The notes: a model not told the origin generated them from the sequence alone. A stretch of DNA of 64,000 nt from Ruminococcus sp. UBA1409 (GCA_002305045.1 DBPX01000009.1:35451-99450); one strand, 5' to 3'. Shown: positions 16,098 to 25,443, counted from the first letter of the stretch. Translations and numbers: made by a program.

Positions 16098-16121
16098 TAG
16101 AGCTACAAGACTCTATCACCC
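16092..16121 (+). terminator. Strong hairpin closing the cluster
   Basis: GGGTGATAGAG (16092-16102) pairs perfectly with CTCTATCACCC (16111-16121) around an 8-base loop. There is no long T-run, so it may be a processing or pausing hairpin rather than a classic terminator. It overlaps the end of the 51-residue gene. Confidence 0.55.
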
Positions 16122-16224
16122 CTCAGGGCTGCTCTTTGGAGCTCCCAGCGAGAGCTTTCAGGCGTATATAAAGCGTGGGGCTTGGGCGTTTTCCAAAAAA
16201 AACAGGATTTTTTTAAAAAAGCAC

Positions 16225-16253
16225 TTGACAAACCCATTGCGTTGTTGTATAAT
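16225..16253 (+). promoter_or_regulatory. Promoter of tRNA-Thr
   Basis: TTGACA (16225-16230) and TATAAT (16248-16253), spacer 17, perfect consensus, 34 bases before the mature tRNA. Confidence 0.88.
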
Positions 16254-16287
16254 AGCAAGCGTTGTACGGCTTGCGTACATGGATGGT

Positions 16288-16363
<76 letters not shown>

Positions 16364-16403
16364 TTATTTTTTTGCCGTGAGACTCTAAGACTGCCTCGAC
16401 AAA

Positions 16404-16425
16404 AAGCCCTCGGGCTTATTTTTTT
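16404..16425 (+). terminator. Terminator after tRNA-Thr
   Basis: AAGCCC (16404-16409) and GGGCTT (16412-16417) form a stem followed by A and seven T. Confidence 0.75.
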
Positions 16426-16468
16426 ACCAATTTTAGGGTTTTGACGGCTGATTTTCACCCTCCGGCTT

Positions 16469-17710
16469 TTAAGAATCGGAATCCTCAAGACCGTCGGGGA
16501 GGGCGTCCTCACCGCTGTCAGCCGAGCCTATGCTGACTCCCGGCATGGAGTAGTAGCTGTTGTCGGTAGGCATATTCTTCCTGCGGAGCCTTGTCTCGAC
16601 TATCGAGTTGATGGTGTCAAATATGACGGCGAAGAGAGGCACTCCTATTATCATTCCGACAACTCCGAACAGTCCTCCGCATATCAGTATCGCAAACAGC
16701 ACCCAGAAGGAGGAAAGCCCTATTTTGTTTCCTAGAATCTTAGGCTCTATCACATTGGCGTCCAGCTGCTGCAAAGCTATTATGAATAGTATAAACCATA
16801 TCACCTTGCCGGGGTCGGCTATAAGCACCAGAACGGCGGAGGGTATCGCTCCGATAAACGGACCGAAAACCGGGATTATGTTTGTCGTTCCGATGATAAT
16901 CGCTATAAGCATGGCATACGGCATCTTGAATATCATCATAAACAGCCCGCAGAGGAGTCCTATGAGCAAGGAGTCCAATATCTTGCCGTAGATGAAGCTG
17001 AGGAAGGCGTGGTTTGTGTTGGAGGTAATTGAAAAGATGCTGTGATAGGTCTTTTCCGAGAACAAGGCCACGATTATCCTTTTAGCCTGAGCCTGTAAAA
17101 GCTCCTTGCTGAAAAGAAAGTATATCGCCAGGATGAAGCCGAAGAAGAAGTTTTTAACCGAGTTTGCAAAGTCCAAAACCGATGTCAAAAGGTTTCTTAG
17201 CTGCGGCACGAGTCCGTTTATCAGCTGACCCAGGTTTCTTGTCAGCTCATCCAGCTGGTTTGTGACGACATTTGCAATGCTCGGGTTGTCGTCAAGGATT
17301 TTAACTATCCAGCTCTCCGCCTGAGGAAGAGCCTCGTTCATAAGACCGTCATAGATTCCCGGGATGTTTGAAATCAGCTCTGGGATTACTGAAAGAATTA
17401 TCGCCGCAATAGCCGCTATGAATATCACCGAGGCGCAGACTACCCCAATTGCCCTGGCGACACGGGGTGCGGGTCTTTTTTTAAACACCCTGCGGTTTAA
17501 AAAGCCCTCCGTCTTTTTCATAATCGGGTTCATGATAAAGGCTATCACCATTCCCCAGATTACCGGCGAGAATATGTGGGAGATGCTTGACACCAGCGAC
17601 TTGACGATGTCCCACTGGAAAATCACCACGATGATAACAAGCGTCAGCATCACAAAGGCGAAGCAGTATTTGAAAATCTTATTGTATTTTTTGTCGTTAA
17701 AAACCTTCAT
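16469..17710 (-). CDS. AI-2E family transporter (YtvI/PerM-like permease)
   Basis: 413 residues, integral membrane protein with about eight transmembrane segments: two near the N-terminus (residues 12-60), one at about 80-105, then a large central loop, then a C-terminal cluster from about 190 on. The family signature is seen in ANVIEPKILGNKIGLSSFWV and GVVGMIIGVPLFAVI. Family members export autoinducer-2 or act as sodium/proton antiporters or sporulation channels; the role here is open. The C-terminus is acidic and serine-rich. It is a single minus-strand gene divergent from pcrA. Confidence 0.88.
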   Translation of the reverse strand: MKVFNDKKYNKIFKYCFAFVMLTLVIIVVIFQWDIVKSLVSSISHIFSPVIWGMVIAFIMNPIMKKTEGFLNRRVFKKRPAPRVARAIGVVCASVIFIAAIAAIILSVIPELISNIPGIYDGLMNEALPQAESWIVKILDDNPSIANVVTNQLDELTRNLGQLINGLVPQLRNLLTSVLDFANSVKNFFFGFILAIYFLFSKELLQAQAKRIIVALFSEKTYHSIFSITSNTNHAFLSFIYGKILDSLLIGLLCGLFMMIFKMPYAMLIAIIIGTTNIIPVFGPFIGAIPSAVLVLIADPGKVIWFILFIIALQQLDANVIEPKILGNKIGLSSFWVLFAILICGGLFGVVGMIIGVPLFAVIFDTINSIVETRLRRKNMPTDNSYYSMPGVSIGSADSGEDALPDGLEDSDS

Positions 17711-18137
17711 CCCGGCATCCTTTCGTATCTATCAAGCAGGATTATTGGCTGTTTTATGAAGCTGTATGCCGCTCCTGGCTGGATTATGATTATAATTATG
17801 AACATAAAAACAGTATACACCATAAATATGCAGTATGTAAAGACTTTTAATATATATTTAATCTCGATTTTGGAATAAATTTAATCTTGGATTTCTATTT
17901 TCTTTTGGACCTCTTTGTGATATAATAAAGCTTAACTGATTTGCGCTTGAGATTTATTAGGGAGCCTTTGCCTTTTGGACGAAGTCGCCGCAAGCGGCAA
18001 AACGCAAGACTCCCGGCTTGATAAGCCCTTAGGAACGGCTATGAAAAGCATTTTCGGTCAACGGCAGAAAATCTGGGCTAGATAAGCTCCTTGACCTTTA
18101 CCGCTCGGGCGGAGACTAATACAATCCGGAGGATGGC
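17711..18137 (+). other. Divergent promoter region and long leader of pcrA
   Basis: A gene-free stretch. On the plus strand an extended -10 element TGATATAAT (about 17920-17928) would start a leader of about 190 bases. The leader contains the perfect hairpin GCCGCAAGCGGC (near 17988-17999), an enclosing GGGAG/CTCCC pair, and a second complementary pair around AAGCCC/GGGCT. It ends in GGAGG before the pcrA ATG. No known riboswitch pattern was matched. The left part, AT-rich, presumably holds the promoter of the minus-strand permease gene. Confidence 0.45.
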
Positions 18138-20489
18138 ATGACAGAAAAAGAATACAGCAGGATAAAGGCTCTGTGCCTTGACAGATATTTTTGCAGACTC
18201 AATCCAGTGCAGAGGGAGGCTGTCTACACGATAAACGGGCCCCTTTTGATTCTGGCTGGAGCTGGAAGCGGAAAGACCACGGTCCTAGTCAACCGTGTCG
18301 CTAATATGGTATACTTCGGGAACGCCTACAGCGACAACACCGGCTATGACAGTCTCGCCGACGGGGACGAGGCCTTCCTAAGAGCATACGCCTCGCAGGA
18401 GTCCGACGACAGCGACAGGCTGAGGTCGATAATAGCCAGAGACTGCGTAAAGCCCTGGAACATCCTTGCCATAACCTTTACTAACAAGGCGGCAGGGGAG
18501 CTAAGGGAGAGGCTTGACAGAATGCTTCAGGGAGCCGCACAGGGGATAGTTGCGGCGACCTTCCACTCGGCCTGCGTGAGGATTCTTAGAAGGGAGATTT
18601 CCGTTCTTGGCTACACCGGCAGCTTCACGATATACGACACCGACGATTCCGTAAGGCTGATAAAGGACTGCATGAAGGAGCTTAACATCTCCGATAAAAT
18701 GCTGCCGCCAAGGTCGGTGCTATCAGAAATATCCTCGGCAAAGGAGTCAAGCTGTGGCGTTGACGAGTACGCAAGGCTCTCGGCTGACGATTATAGAAGG
18801 CAGCTGATAGCAAAAATCTACAGCCTGTATCAGAAAAGGCTTTTTGAGTCCAACTCGGTGGATTTTGACGACATCATACTGCTTACCGTCAGGCTGTTCG
18901 AGGAAAACCCTGATATCCTCCAGCACTACAGAAGGCTCTATAAATACATACTCGTAGACGAGTATCAGGACACCAACACGATTCAGTACAGGCTCTGTTC
19001 GCTTCTTAGCTCGGAAAACGGCAACATCTGCGTGGTAGGAGACGACGACCAGAGCATCTACAAGTTCAGGGGAGCCACCATCGAGAACATCCTCAGCTTT
19101 GAAAAAAGGTACAAAAACGCCGTGGTGATAAGGCTAGAGCAAAACTACAGGTCCACCCAGAACATCCTTACAAGCGCAAACGAGGTCATTAAAAACAACC
19201 GTGGCAGAAAGGGAAAGAGGCTCTGGACAGACCTAGGAGACGGCGAGAGGGTGACGGTTTTCAGCGCTGAGGACGAGCGCTCCGAGGCTAGGATGGTGGT
19301 AGAGCGGATTCTTGAGTCGGTAAGGTCGGGCGGCAGGTATTCCGACAACGCCGTTTTATACAGGATGAACGCCCAGTCAAACGCCATAGAGCAGGCTCTG
19401 ATAGCGGGAGGAGTCTCGGCTTACAGAGTCTACGGCGGCGTCAAGTTCTACGACCGCAAGGAGGTAAAGGACATCATCGCCTATCTCTCGGTCATAAACA
19501 ACGGCTCCGACTCGGTAAGGCTGAAAAGGATTATAAACGAGCCTAAAAGAGGGATAGGTCAGCAGAGCGTCGAGCTTCTTGAGAGAATATCCCAGAGCTT
19601 AGGAGAATCCATGCTTGAGGTCATGAGAACGAGCGCAGAGCTTCCGATGCTTCAAAGGGCGTCGTCAAGGATGACAGAGTTTTACAGCATGATAGAGGCT
19701 CTCAGGGAAAAGAGCGAGCTTTTGCCGCTTCCCGAGCTTTTAGACGAGCTTCTTGAGGACAGCGGATACCTAGATATGCTCAAATCCCAGGGCGACGAGG
19801 GCAGCCAGAGGCTTGAAAACATAAACGAGCTTAAATCCACGATGGCAAAATACGCAGAGAACGAGTCAGAGCCGAGCCTTTCGGGCTTTTTGGAGGAGAT
19901 ATCGCTCTACACCGACATCGACGAGATGAACCCTGAGGACGACGCCGTCTCGCTGATGACAATACACTCCGCAAAGGGACTTGAGTTTAACAATGTCTTT
20001 GTCGTGGGGATGGAGGAAAACATCTTCCCAAGCTCAAGGAGCCTGTCCGAGGCGGACATCGAGGAGGAAAGAAGGCTTTGCTATGTGGCGATAACCAGGG
20101 CAAGAAGAAGGCTCACTCTGTCCCATGCCGGAAAAAGGATGCTGTTCGGAAACACCTCCTTTAACCCTCCCTCAAGATTTTTGGGCGAGCTTCCAAGGGA
20201 GTGCATAACAAAAGCGGGGGAGGAGCCGGCTGTAAGGAGCAGGGAGGCCTCCTCGAGCGGCTCCGGCACGGCTGGCTTCAGGGCTGCAATGAGCGGCCTT
20301 AAGGACAAACGGGTCAGCCAGCAGACGCAGGAGTTTTCCGTCGGCGAGAGGGTCGGGCATAACATCTTCGGCGAGGGAACCGTTCTTTCCGTCATGAAGA
20401 TGTCCGGCGATTTGCTTCTTGAGATAGCCTTCGACAGGATAGGCACTAAAAGGATAATGGCGAACTTTGCAAGGCTTAAAAAGCTTTGA
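18138..20489 (+). CDS. pcrA: ATP-dependent DNA helicase PcrA/UvrD
   Basis: 783 residues. A 3'-5' superfamily 1A helicase acting in nucleotide excision repair, replication-fork maintenance and removal of RecA. Motifs in order: LNPVQREAV (Q motif), Walker A GAGSGKTT (about residue 41), ITFTNKAAGELRERL (Ia), VDEYQDTN (II), GDDDQSIYKFRGA (III), QNYRST (IV), TIHSAKGLEF (V), YVAITRARRRL (VI). The C-terminal GERVGHNIFGEGTVLSV is the RNA-polymerase-interacting domain typical of PcrA. No LexA box was found upstream. It is followed by the DUF4364 gene 24 bases on. Confidence 0.96.
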   Translation: MTEKEYSRIKALCLDRYFCRLNPVQREAVYTINGPLLILAGAGSGKTTVLVNRVANMVYFGNAYSDNTGYDSLADGDEAFLRAYASQESDDSDRLRSIIARDCVKPWNILAITFTNKAAGELRERLDRMLQGAAQGIVAATFHSACVRILRREISVLGYTGSFTIYDTDDSVRLIKDCMKELNISDKMLPPRSVLSEISSAKESSCGVDEYARLSADDYRRQLIAKIYSLYQKRLFESNSVDFDDIILLTVRLFEENPDILQHYRRLYKYILVDEYQDTNTIQYRLCSLLSSENGNICVVGDDDQSIYKFRGATIENILSFEKRYKNAVVIRLEQNYRSTQNILTSANEVIKNNRGRKGKRLWTDLGDGERVTVFSAEDERSEARMVVERILESVRSGGRYSDNAVLYRMNAQSNAIEQALIAGGVSAYRVYGGVKFYDRKEVKDIIAYLSVINNGSDSVRLKRIINEPKRGIGQQSVELLERISQSLGESMLEVMRTSAELPMLQRASSRMTEFYSMIEALREKSELLPLPELLDELLEDSGYLDMLKSQGDEGSQRLENINELKSTMAKYAENESEPSLSGFLEEISLYTDIDEMNPEDDAVSLMTIHSAKGLEFNNVFVVGMEENIFPSSRSLSEADIEEERRLCYVAITRARRRLTLSHAGKRMLFGNTSFNPPSRFLGELPRECITKAGEEPAVRSREASSSGSGTAGFRAAMSGLKDKRVSQQTQEFSVGERVGHNIFGEGTVLSVMKMSGDLLLEIAFDRIGTKRIMANFARLKKL

Positions 20490-20513
20490 CGGATGAATTA
20501 AGGGGGAAATCGG

Positions 20514-21104
20514 ATGGCAAGAAACAGCTGGTATTTTGAGCCGGGCATACATATTGACGACAGGTACGAGGCTAAGATTTTAATAGCATATTTTCTCTGG
20601 CAGATGGCAATGCCGGTGACAAGGGCGCAGCTTGACGAGATTTTCACGCTTGACGGCTCTGTGAACTACTTTCTTTACTCAGAGGCTGTAGAGCAGATGA
20701 TAGAGTCCGGGCTGATAGTGGTTGAAAACCGGGACGGCAAGGAGGTCTACATCCTCACCGAGAGGGCGAAGCACGGTGCAAACGACTTCAAGCGGATGGT
20801 GCCAAAAAGCACAAGGGACAGGATTTTGTCCACCGGGATGAAGTTCTTTGCCAAGCTTAAAAACGACAACGATGTCAAGCTCAGCGTCGAGAAGGAGAGC
20901 ATCGGCTACACCGTCTCCTGCCGCTGTACCGAGGGCGAGCTTGTCCTGATGGAGCTAAAGCTCTTTGCCCTTGACGAGGACCAGGCGAATGTCCTAAAGC
21001 AGAAGATAGAGAAAAATCCTGCGGCGTTTTACTCCAAGGTAATAGATTACGCCGTTGACAACGAGGACTACAATCCAAATCCCAAGGAGGTAAACGACCT
21101 TTGA
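20514..21104 (+). CDS. DUF4364 family protein
   Basis: 196 residues. The N-terminal half (YEAKILIAYFLWQMAMPVTR, then ESGLIVVENRDGKEVYILTE) has the layout of a winged helix-turn-helix, followed by a beta-rich second domain. DUF4364 proteins are common in clostridia and are thought to be transcriptional regulators, with unknown target. It is downstream of pcrA and its stop codon overlaps the next gene's start by four bases, so the three genes probably form one operon. Confidence 0.85.
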   Translation: MARNSWYFEPGIHIDDRYEAKILIAYFLWQMAMPVTRAQLDEIFTLDGSVNYFLYSEAVEQMIESGLIVVENRDGKEVYILTERAKHGANDFKRMVPKSTRDRILSTGMKFFAKLKNDNDVKLSVEKESIGYTVSCRCTEGELVLMELKLFALDEDQANVLKQKIEKNPAAFYSKVIDYAVDNEDYNPNPKEVNDL

Positions 21105-21697
21105 GCAGTATAAGCTTTTTTGCGCTGGTTTCGAGGATGAAGTATATAAACCGCTGGGGGCTTATGAGAAACAGCCGTCAGGAGAATATCGCCGAGCATA
21201 CTCTGGAGACGGCGTATCTCACCCATTTGCTCTGCGAGCTTAGAAATCTCTCCGGCGAGACGGTGGTGGACACCGAAAGAGCGGTCATGCTGGCGCTTTA
21301 CCACGACCTCCCCGAGATAATTACCGGGGACCTTCCTACCCCTGTGAAATACTCCTCCAAGGGACTTTTGGACGCCTACAGGGAGTCCGAAAGAGCCGCC
21401 GTGAGGACGCTTATAGGCTCTCTGCCCGATTACCTCGCTCCACGCTACGAGGGATATCTTGAGCCTGAGCCTACAGAGGATACCGTCGAGCTGCTAAAAA
21501 TAGTAAAGGCTGCCGACAAGCTGTCTGCGCTGATAAAGTGCATAGAGGAAAGAAGGTCAGGCAACACCGATTTTTCCCAGGCGGAGAGGCAGACTCTGGA
21601 AAGCCTTAAAGCCATGGGAATGAGCGAGGTCGAGCTTTTCCTCAGGGATTATCTTCCCGCCTACGAGATGACCCTTGACGAGCAGACCAGGGTCTGA
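21101..21697 (+). CDS. HD-domain 5'-deoxynucleotidase (YfbR-like)
   Basis: 198 residues starting at TTG that overlaps the previous stop, behind AAGGAGG. Hydrolyses deoxyribonucleoside 5'-monophosphates, helping to balance nucleotide pools. The HD signature is complete: NIAEHTLE (first His), LALYHDLPEIITGDLPTPVK (His-Asp pair and GD), and KAADKLSAL (distal Asp). RWGLMRN near the N-terminus is typical of YfbR. Placement beside pcrA suits nucleotide or repair metabolism. Confidence 0.9.
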   Translation: MSSISFFALVSRMKYINRWGLMRNSRQENIAEHTLETAYLTHLLCELRNLSGETVVDTERAVMLALYHDLPEIITGDLPTPVKYSSKGLLDAYRESERAAVRTLIGSLPDYLAPRYEGYLEPEPTEDTVELLKIVKAADKLSALIKCIEERRSGNTDFSQAERQTLESLKAMGMSEVELFLRDYLPAYEMTLDEQTRV

Positions 21698-21718
21698 ACG
21701 GTTTTTTTAAATTACTTA

Positions 21719-21747
21719 TTGATTTTTTAATTAAAATGCTATATCAT
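21719..21747 (+). promoter_or_regulatory. Possible promoter of the CDF transporter gene
   Basis: TTGATT (21719-21724) and TATCAT (21742-21747), spacer 17, in an AT-rich gap before the transporter gene. Each box has two mismatches to consensus or fewer. Confidence 0.5.
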
Positions 21748-21759
21748 TATATGTGATGT

Positions 21760-22932
21760 GTGAGGGTGAATGTTTTGATAGAACGCCTTTTGGTAAAGGA
21801 CTATAAAAACACCGGCGACCCGCAGGTGAGGGCGAGATACGGAACTGCGGCTGGGCTGTTCGGAATAGCCACGAATCTTATTCTTTTCGCTCTGAAGCTG
21901 ACTATAGGACTGCTCTCGGGAAGCATAACCATAGTGGCGGAGGCTGTCAACAACCTTTCTGACGCCGCCTCCTCGGTGCTTACTATGATAGGCTTCAGGC
22001 TCTCAAACCGCCCTGCCGACAAGGACCACCCCTTCGGCCACGCAAGGTATGAGCAGATAACGGCGTTCATAGTTGCGCTTTTCGTCCTGTCGATAGGAGT
22101 GCTCTTTGCAAAAAGCTCTGTCGACAAGATAATATCCCCTGGGGAGCTTACGATCAGCCCGGCGACCATAGCCGTGCTTGTTGCGGCGGTGATAATAAAG
22201 CTTTGGCAGATGCTGACCTATAGGAGGATGGCAGGGCTTATAGACTCCATGGCTCTTAGAGCCACCGCCATGGACTCAAGAAACGACGCCATATCCACGC
22301 TGTCCGTGCTTTTCAGCATGGTGCTTATGAAGCTCTTTGATGTGAATTTAGACGGCTATGTCGGGCTTTTGGTATCGGTATTCGTGATAATCTCCGCTAT
22401 AGGGATGGTGAGGTCCTCGCTGGGACCGATGCTTGGAGAGCCTCCCACCAAGGAGCAGGTCGACGCCATATGCTCCCTTATAGACGGCAACGAGGACATT
22501 CTAGGCAGGCACGACCTCATAATCCACAGCTACGGAGCGGGAGCGGCGTTTGCCTCCATACATATAGAGTTTGACGCTAAAAAGGACATCATAAAAATCC
22601 ACGACCTTGTCGACAACATAGAAAGGGAGGCGTACTCCAAGCTGGGGATTTCGCTCACCGTTCACATGGACCCTGTGGATGTCTCAAATCCCCTCAGGCA
22701 TAAGCTCTACGAGCTGACGGCGGCGGGGCTTAATAAATTTGACCCGGAGCTAAGATTCCACGATTTTAGGCTGGTTGACGGTCCTACCCACACAAATGTG
22801 CTGTTTGACATTGTGGAGCCGTTCGGCAAAAGCTACGACCTAGATAAGCTAAGAGAGCTATTGTCAAAGGAGTTTTCCTCGGTCGATGGCAGGTTTTATT
22901 TTGTAATTAATGTAGATAAGAAGCTGGATTAG
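21760..22932 (+). CDS. Cation diffusion facilitator family transporter
   Basis: 390 residues (start ambiguous: GTG 21760, GTG 21766 or TTG 21775; the GAGGG at 21762-21766 favours the TTG). Exports divalent metals such as Zn, Mn or Fe in exchange for protons. Six membrane segments lie within residues 30-220. Metal-binding signatures are EAVNNLSDAASS and KDHPFGHARYEQ in segments II and region around 85, and DSRNDAIST in segment V. The C-terminal cytoplasmic metallochaperone-like domain is present. The metal cannot be predicted safely. Confidence 0.92.
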   Translation: MRVNVLIERLLVKDYKNTGDPQVRARYGTAAGLFGIATNLILFALKLTIGLLSGSITIVAEAVNNLSDAASSVLTMIGFRLSNRPADKDHPFGHARYEQITAFIVALFVLSIGVLFAKSSVDKIISPGELTISPATIAVLVAAVIIKLWQMLTYRRMAGLIDSMALRATAMDSRNDAISTLSVLFSMVLMKLFDVNLDGYVGLLVSVFVIISAIGMVRSSLGPMLGEPPTKEQVDAICSLIDGNEDILGRHDLIIHSYGAGAAFASIHIEFDAKKDIIKIHDLVDNIEREAYSKLGISLTVHMDPVDVSNPLRHKLYELTAAGLNKFDPELRFHDFRLVDGPTHTNVLFDIVEPFGKSYDLDKLRELLSKEFSSVDGRFYFVINVDKKLD

Positions 22933-22948
22933 TCCGGGAGGTATTTCG

Positions 22949-24094
22949 ATGAGAGGACAAAGGGCTATAAAACGGGGGACGGTCATTTTAATAGCCGGCT
23001 TCGCCTTCTTTGCAGCTTTAAATATTTTGGCGAGGCTGAGCACTCAGTTTTCCGACTTTTATGTCGGGAAGATATATCCCGTGATATCAACTCCCTTTAT
23101 CTTTTTGTCGGGGCTTCTTCCCTTTTCGCTGGGGGAGCTTATGATTGCCTTGGCGGTTGCGGCGTTTTTTCTCGGAATCCCCGCTCTTGTTCTGTTTCTC
23201 GTATTAAAAAGACGCTCGGCAGGGCTTAGAAAAAGGGTGCTTCTTAAACTTTCCAAAACCGTTTTATGGATAGCTCTTTACATCTTTGCCACTGAGACCC
23301 TTGGCTGCTTCATAATGTATCAGTGCTCCACCTTTTCTGACAGATACCTTCCCGCCTCAGAGCACACAAACGAACTTCTTCTTGACACCCTAGGAGCGGT
23401 TGCAAAAAGGCTTGGCGAGCTGTCGGATGAATTTGAAAGGGACGGAGAGGGCTACATAGTCCTAAAGACGCAGGATTACATCGAGGACTGCAAGACAGCC
23501 ATGAGCCAGCTTGCCGGCGAGTACCTGATGCTGTCAGGCTATTATCCTAGTCCCAAGCCGATAATTTCCTCCTACTTTATGTCTCAGCAGGGGATAATAG
23601 GGTTATACATACCCTTTGCCTTCGAGGCGACCTATAACAGGGACACTCAGGATATCTCAAAGCCCTGCACCCTCTGCCACGAGCTTTCCCATCTCAAGGG
23701 AGTCATACAGGAGGACGAGGCGAGCTTCGTTGCGATTTTAGCCTGCACCCGCTCAGAAAACACGGCTCTTAGGTACAGCGCATATCTTGACGCCTTTTAT
23801 TACCTCTACTCAAACGCCTCCGAGCTTTTGGGAACGGAGTACGAGCCTATGCTGAGAGAGGCTGTGTCAGAGGTCCCGGATGTGGTCTGGGAGAAGGACC
23901 TTTACTCCTACCGGGCTGACTACTGGGAGACCAACAGCGACAAGGAGATAATCCCCACCGAGACGGTTCAGGCGGTCTCCGAGGCGCTGACAGACGCTAT
24001 GCTGAAGTCGAACGATGTCGAGGAGGGTATACTCATCTACTACCGTGTGACCGAGCTTCTTATGGATTATTATGCTTTGAATCAAAGCATTTAA
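22949..24094 (+). CDS. DUF3810 family membrane metalloprotease-like protein
   Basis: 381 residues. Three hydrophobic segments (about 10-28, 55-87, 103-123) anchor the N-terminus; the rest should be extracytoplasmic. CHELSHLKG near residue 243 fits the zinc-protease pattern HExxH (with Leu in place of one x), followed by QEDEASF whose Glu may be a third ligand. DUF3810 proteins of Clostridia have this architecture; the substrate is unknown. The gene follows the CDF transporter by 16 bases and precedes the xylanase by 25 bases, so they may be cotranscribed. Confidence 0.85.
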   Translation: MRGQRAIKRGTVILIAGFAFFAALNILARLSTQFSDFYVGKIYPVISTPFIFLSGLLPFSLGELMIALAVAAFFLGIPALVLFLVLKRRSAGLRKRVLLKLSKTVLWIALYIFATETLGCFIMYQCSTFSDRYLPASEHTNELLLDTLGAVAKRLGELSDEFERDGEGYIVLKTQDYIEDCKTAMSQLAGEYLMLSGYYPSPKPIISSYFMSQQGIIGLYIPFAFEATYNRDTQDISKPCTLCHELSHLKGVIQEDEASFVAILACTRSENTALRYSAYLDAFYYLYSNASELLGTEYEPMLREAVSEVPDVVWEKDLYSYRADYWETNSDKEIIPTETVQAVSEALTDAMLKSNDVEEGILIYYRVTELLMDYYALNQSI

Positions 24095-24119
24095 TTTTAA
24101 AAGGAAAAGAGGATCTGAT

Positions 24120-25259
24120 ATGAAAGTCAAAAATTCGCTAAGACTGCTGGCGGCAGTGACCTCGCTTGCTATGCTTGTCTCCTGCGGCGAAAGCCGTCCC
24201 GAGTATGCATATGACGCCGAGACGCCCTCCCTTTACGAGGCGTATTCCGATTATTTCCATATCGGAGCGGCTATAAACTCCTGGGACCTCACCGACCAGA
24301 CAAGCGACAGGTTTAACCTCCTTGTCAAGCACTACGACACCTTTGTCATGGAGAACGAGACCAAGCCCGACCAGATTCACCCCACCGAGGACACCTACAA
24401 CTTCGGTCCGACCGACGCCTTTGTCGAGTTCGGCGAGGCAAACGGCAAGATACTCCGTGGGCATACGCTAGTATGGCACAGCCAGTGCCCGCAGTGGTTC
24501 TTTGAGGACAACGGTCAGGAGGCGTCAGCAGACCTTTTAGTCCAGAGGATGAAGGACCACATCACCACGATAGTCTCGAGATACAAGGGCAGGATAGACA
24601 CCTGGGATGTCTGCAACGAGGTGCTTGACGGTGGCGGAATGCGCTTTTCCGACTGGATTAAGATAGTCGGCGACTACGACGGGGACGGCGATAAGTACGA
24701 CTTTATCGAGATAGCCTTCGAGACCGCAAGGGAGGCTGACCCCGACGCCAGGCTGATAATCAACGACTACAGCCTTGAAAGCGACTCCAACAAGGCGATA
24801 AAGATGTACAGCATGGTCAAGTCTATGCTTGAGGAGGGCGTCCCGGTCGACGGCGTGGGACTCCAGATGCATGTGGGAATCGATATGGATGTCGAGGCGG
24901 CAAGAGAGAATATCAAGATTCTGGCAAGGCTCAAGGAGATAAACCCCGACTTCGTGATTGAGGTCACCGAGCTGGATATGTCCTGCTATTCCTGGAACGA
25001 CAGCTCCACCGAGATAAACTTCAGCAAGATAGAGGACGATTTCAACGCCAAGTATGTCGAGCTGTTTGAGATGTTCATAGACCTCGCCGAGGAGGGGCTT
25101 CTTGACTCGGTTGTGTTCTGGGGCTTCAACGACGGCGACACCTGGCTCAACGGCTACCCGGTAGAGGGCAGGACAAACTATCCATTCCTTATGGACGCCG
25201 AGTATAGGCTCAAGTCCGCCTTCTGGGAGGTCGTCGAGCTTCCCGGAAAGAAAAGCTGA
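24120..25259 (+). CDS. GH10 endo-1,4-beta-xylanase, lipoprotein
   Basis: 379 residues. Hydrolyses internal beta-1,4-xylosidic bonds of xylan. Residues 1-22 form a lipoprotein signal (LAMLVSC, Cys lipidated). The GH10 barrel has MENETKPDQIHP, LRGHTLVWHSQCP, the acid/base Glu in WDVCNEVLDG (about residue 166), QMHVG, and the nucleophile Glu in IEVTELDMS (about 283), and WGFNDGDTWL near the end. All catalytic residues are intact. There are no extra carbohydrate-binding modules, so it would act at the cell surface. Fits a fibre-degrading gut bacterium. Confidence 0.95.
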   Translation: MKVKNSLRLLAAVTSLAMLVSCGESRPEYAYDAETPSLYEAYSDYFHIGAAINSWDLTDQTSDRFNLLVKHYDTFVMENETKPDQIHPTEDTYNFGPTDAFVEFGEANGKILRGHTLVWHSQCPQWFFEDNGQEASADLLVQRMKDHITTIVSRYKGRIDTWDVCNEVLDGGGMRFSDWIKIVGDYDGDGDKYDFIEIAFETAREADPDARLIINDYSLESDSNKAIKMYSMVKSMLEEGVPVDGVGLQMHVGIDMDVEAARENIKILARLKEINPDFVIEVTELDMSCYSWNDSSTEINFSKIEDDFNAKYVELFEMFIDLAEEGLLDSVVFWGFNDGDTWLNGYPVEGRTNYPFLMDAEYRLKSAFWEVVELPGKKS

Positions 25260-25325
25260 GCCGTGGCTGGGTTAATTATATTATATTAAAGACGCCTTGA
25301 ATACTGTTTAATATTTTAATATCAC

Positions 25326-25362
25326 GGAGGAGACGGCGGCGTCCGTCCCCTCCTGGTTTTTC
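25326..25362 (+). terminator. Terminator after the xylanase gene
   Basis: GGAGGAGACGG pairs with the CCGTCCCCTCC region around a short GC-rich loop and is followed by TGGTTTTTCC. It separates the xylanase unit from the first PADTG protein gene. Confidence 0.65.
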
Positions 25363-25443
25363 CCTGCAAATAGTTAAAACCACGCTTTTTTTGCGGATTG
25401 TCGGGTCTTATAAGACTTACATTGATTATTTTTACAAAATCTA

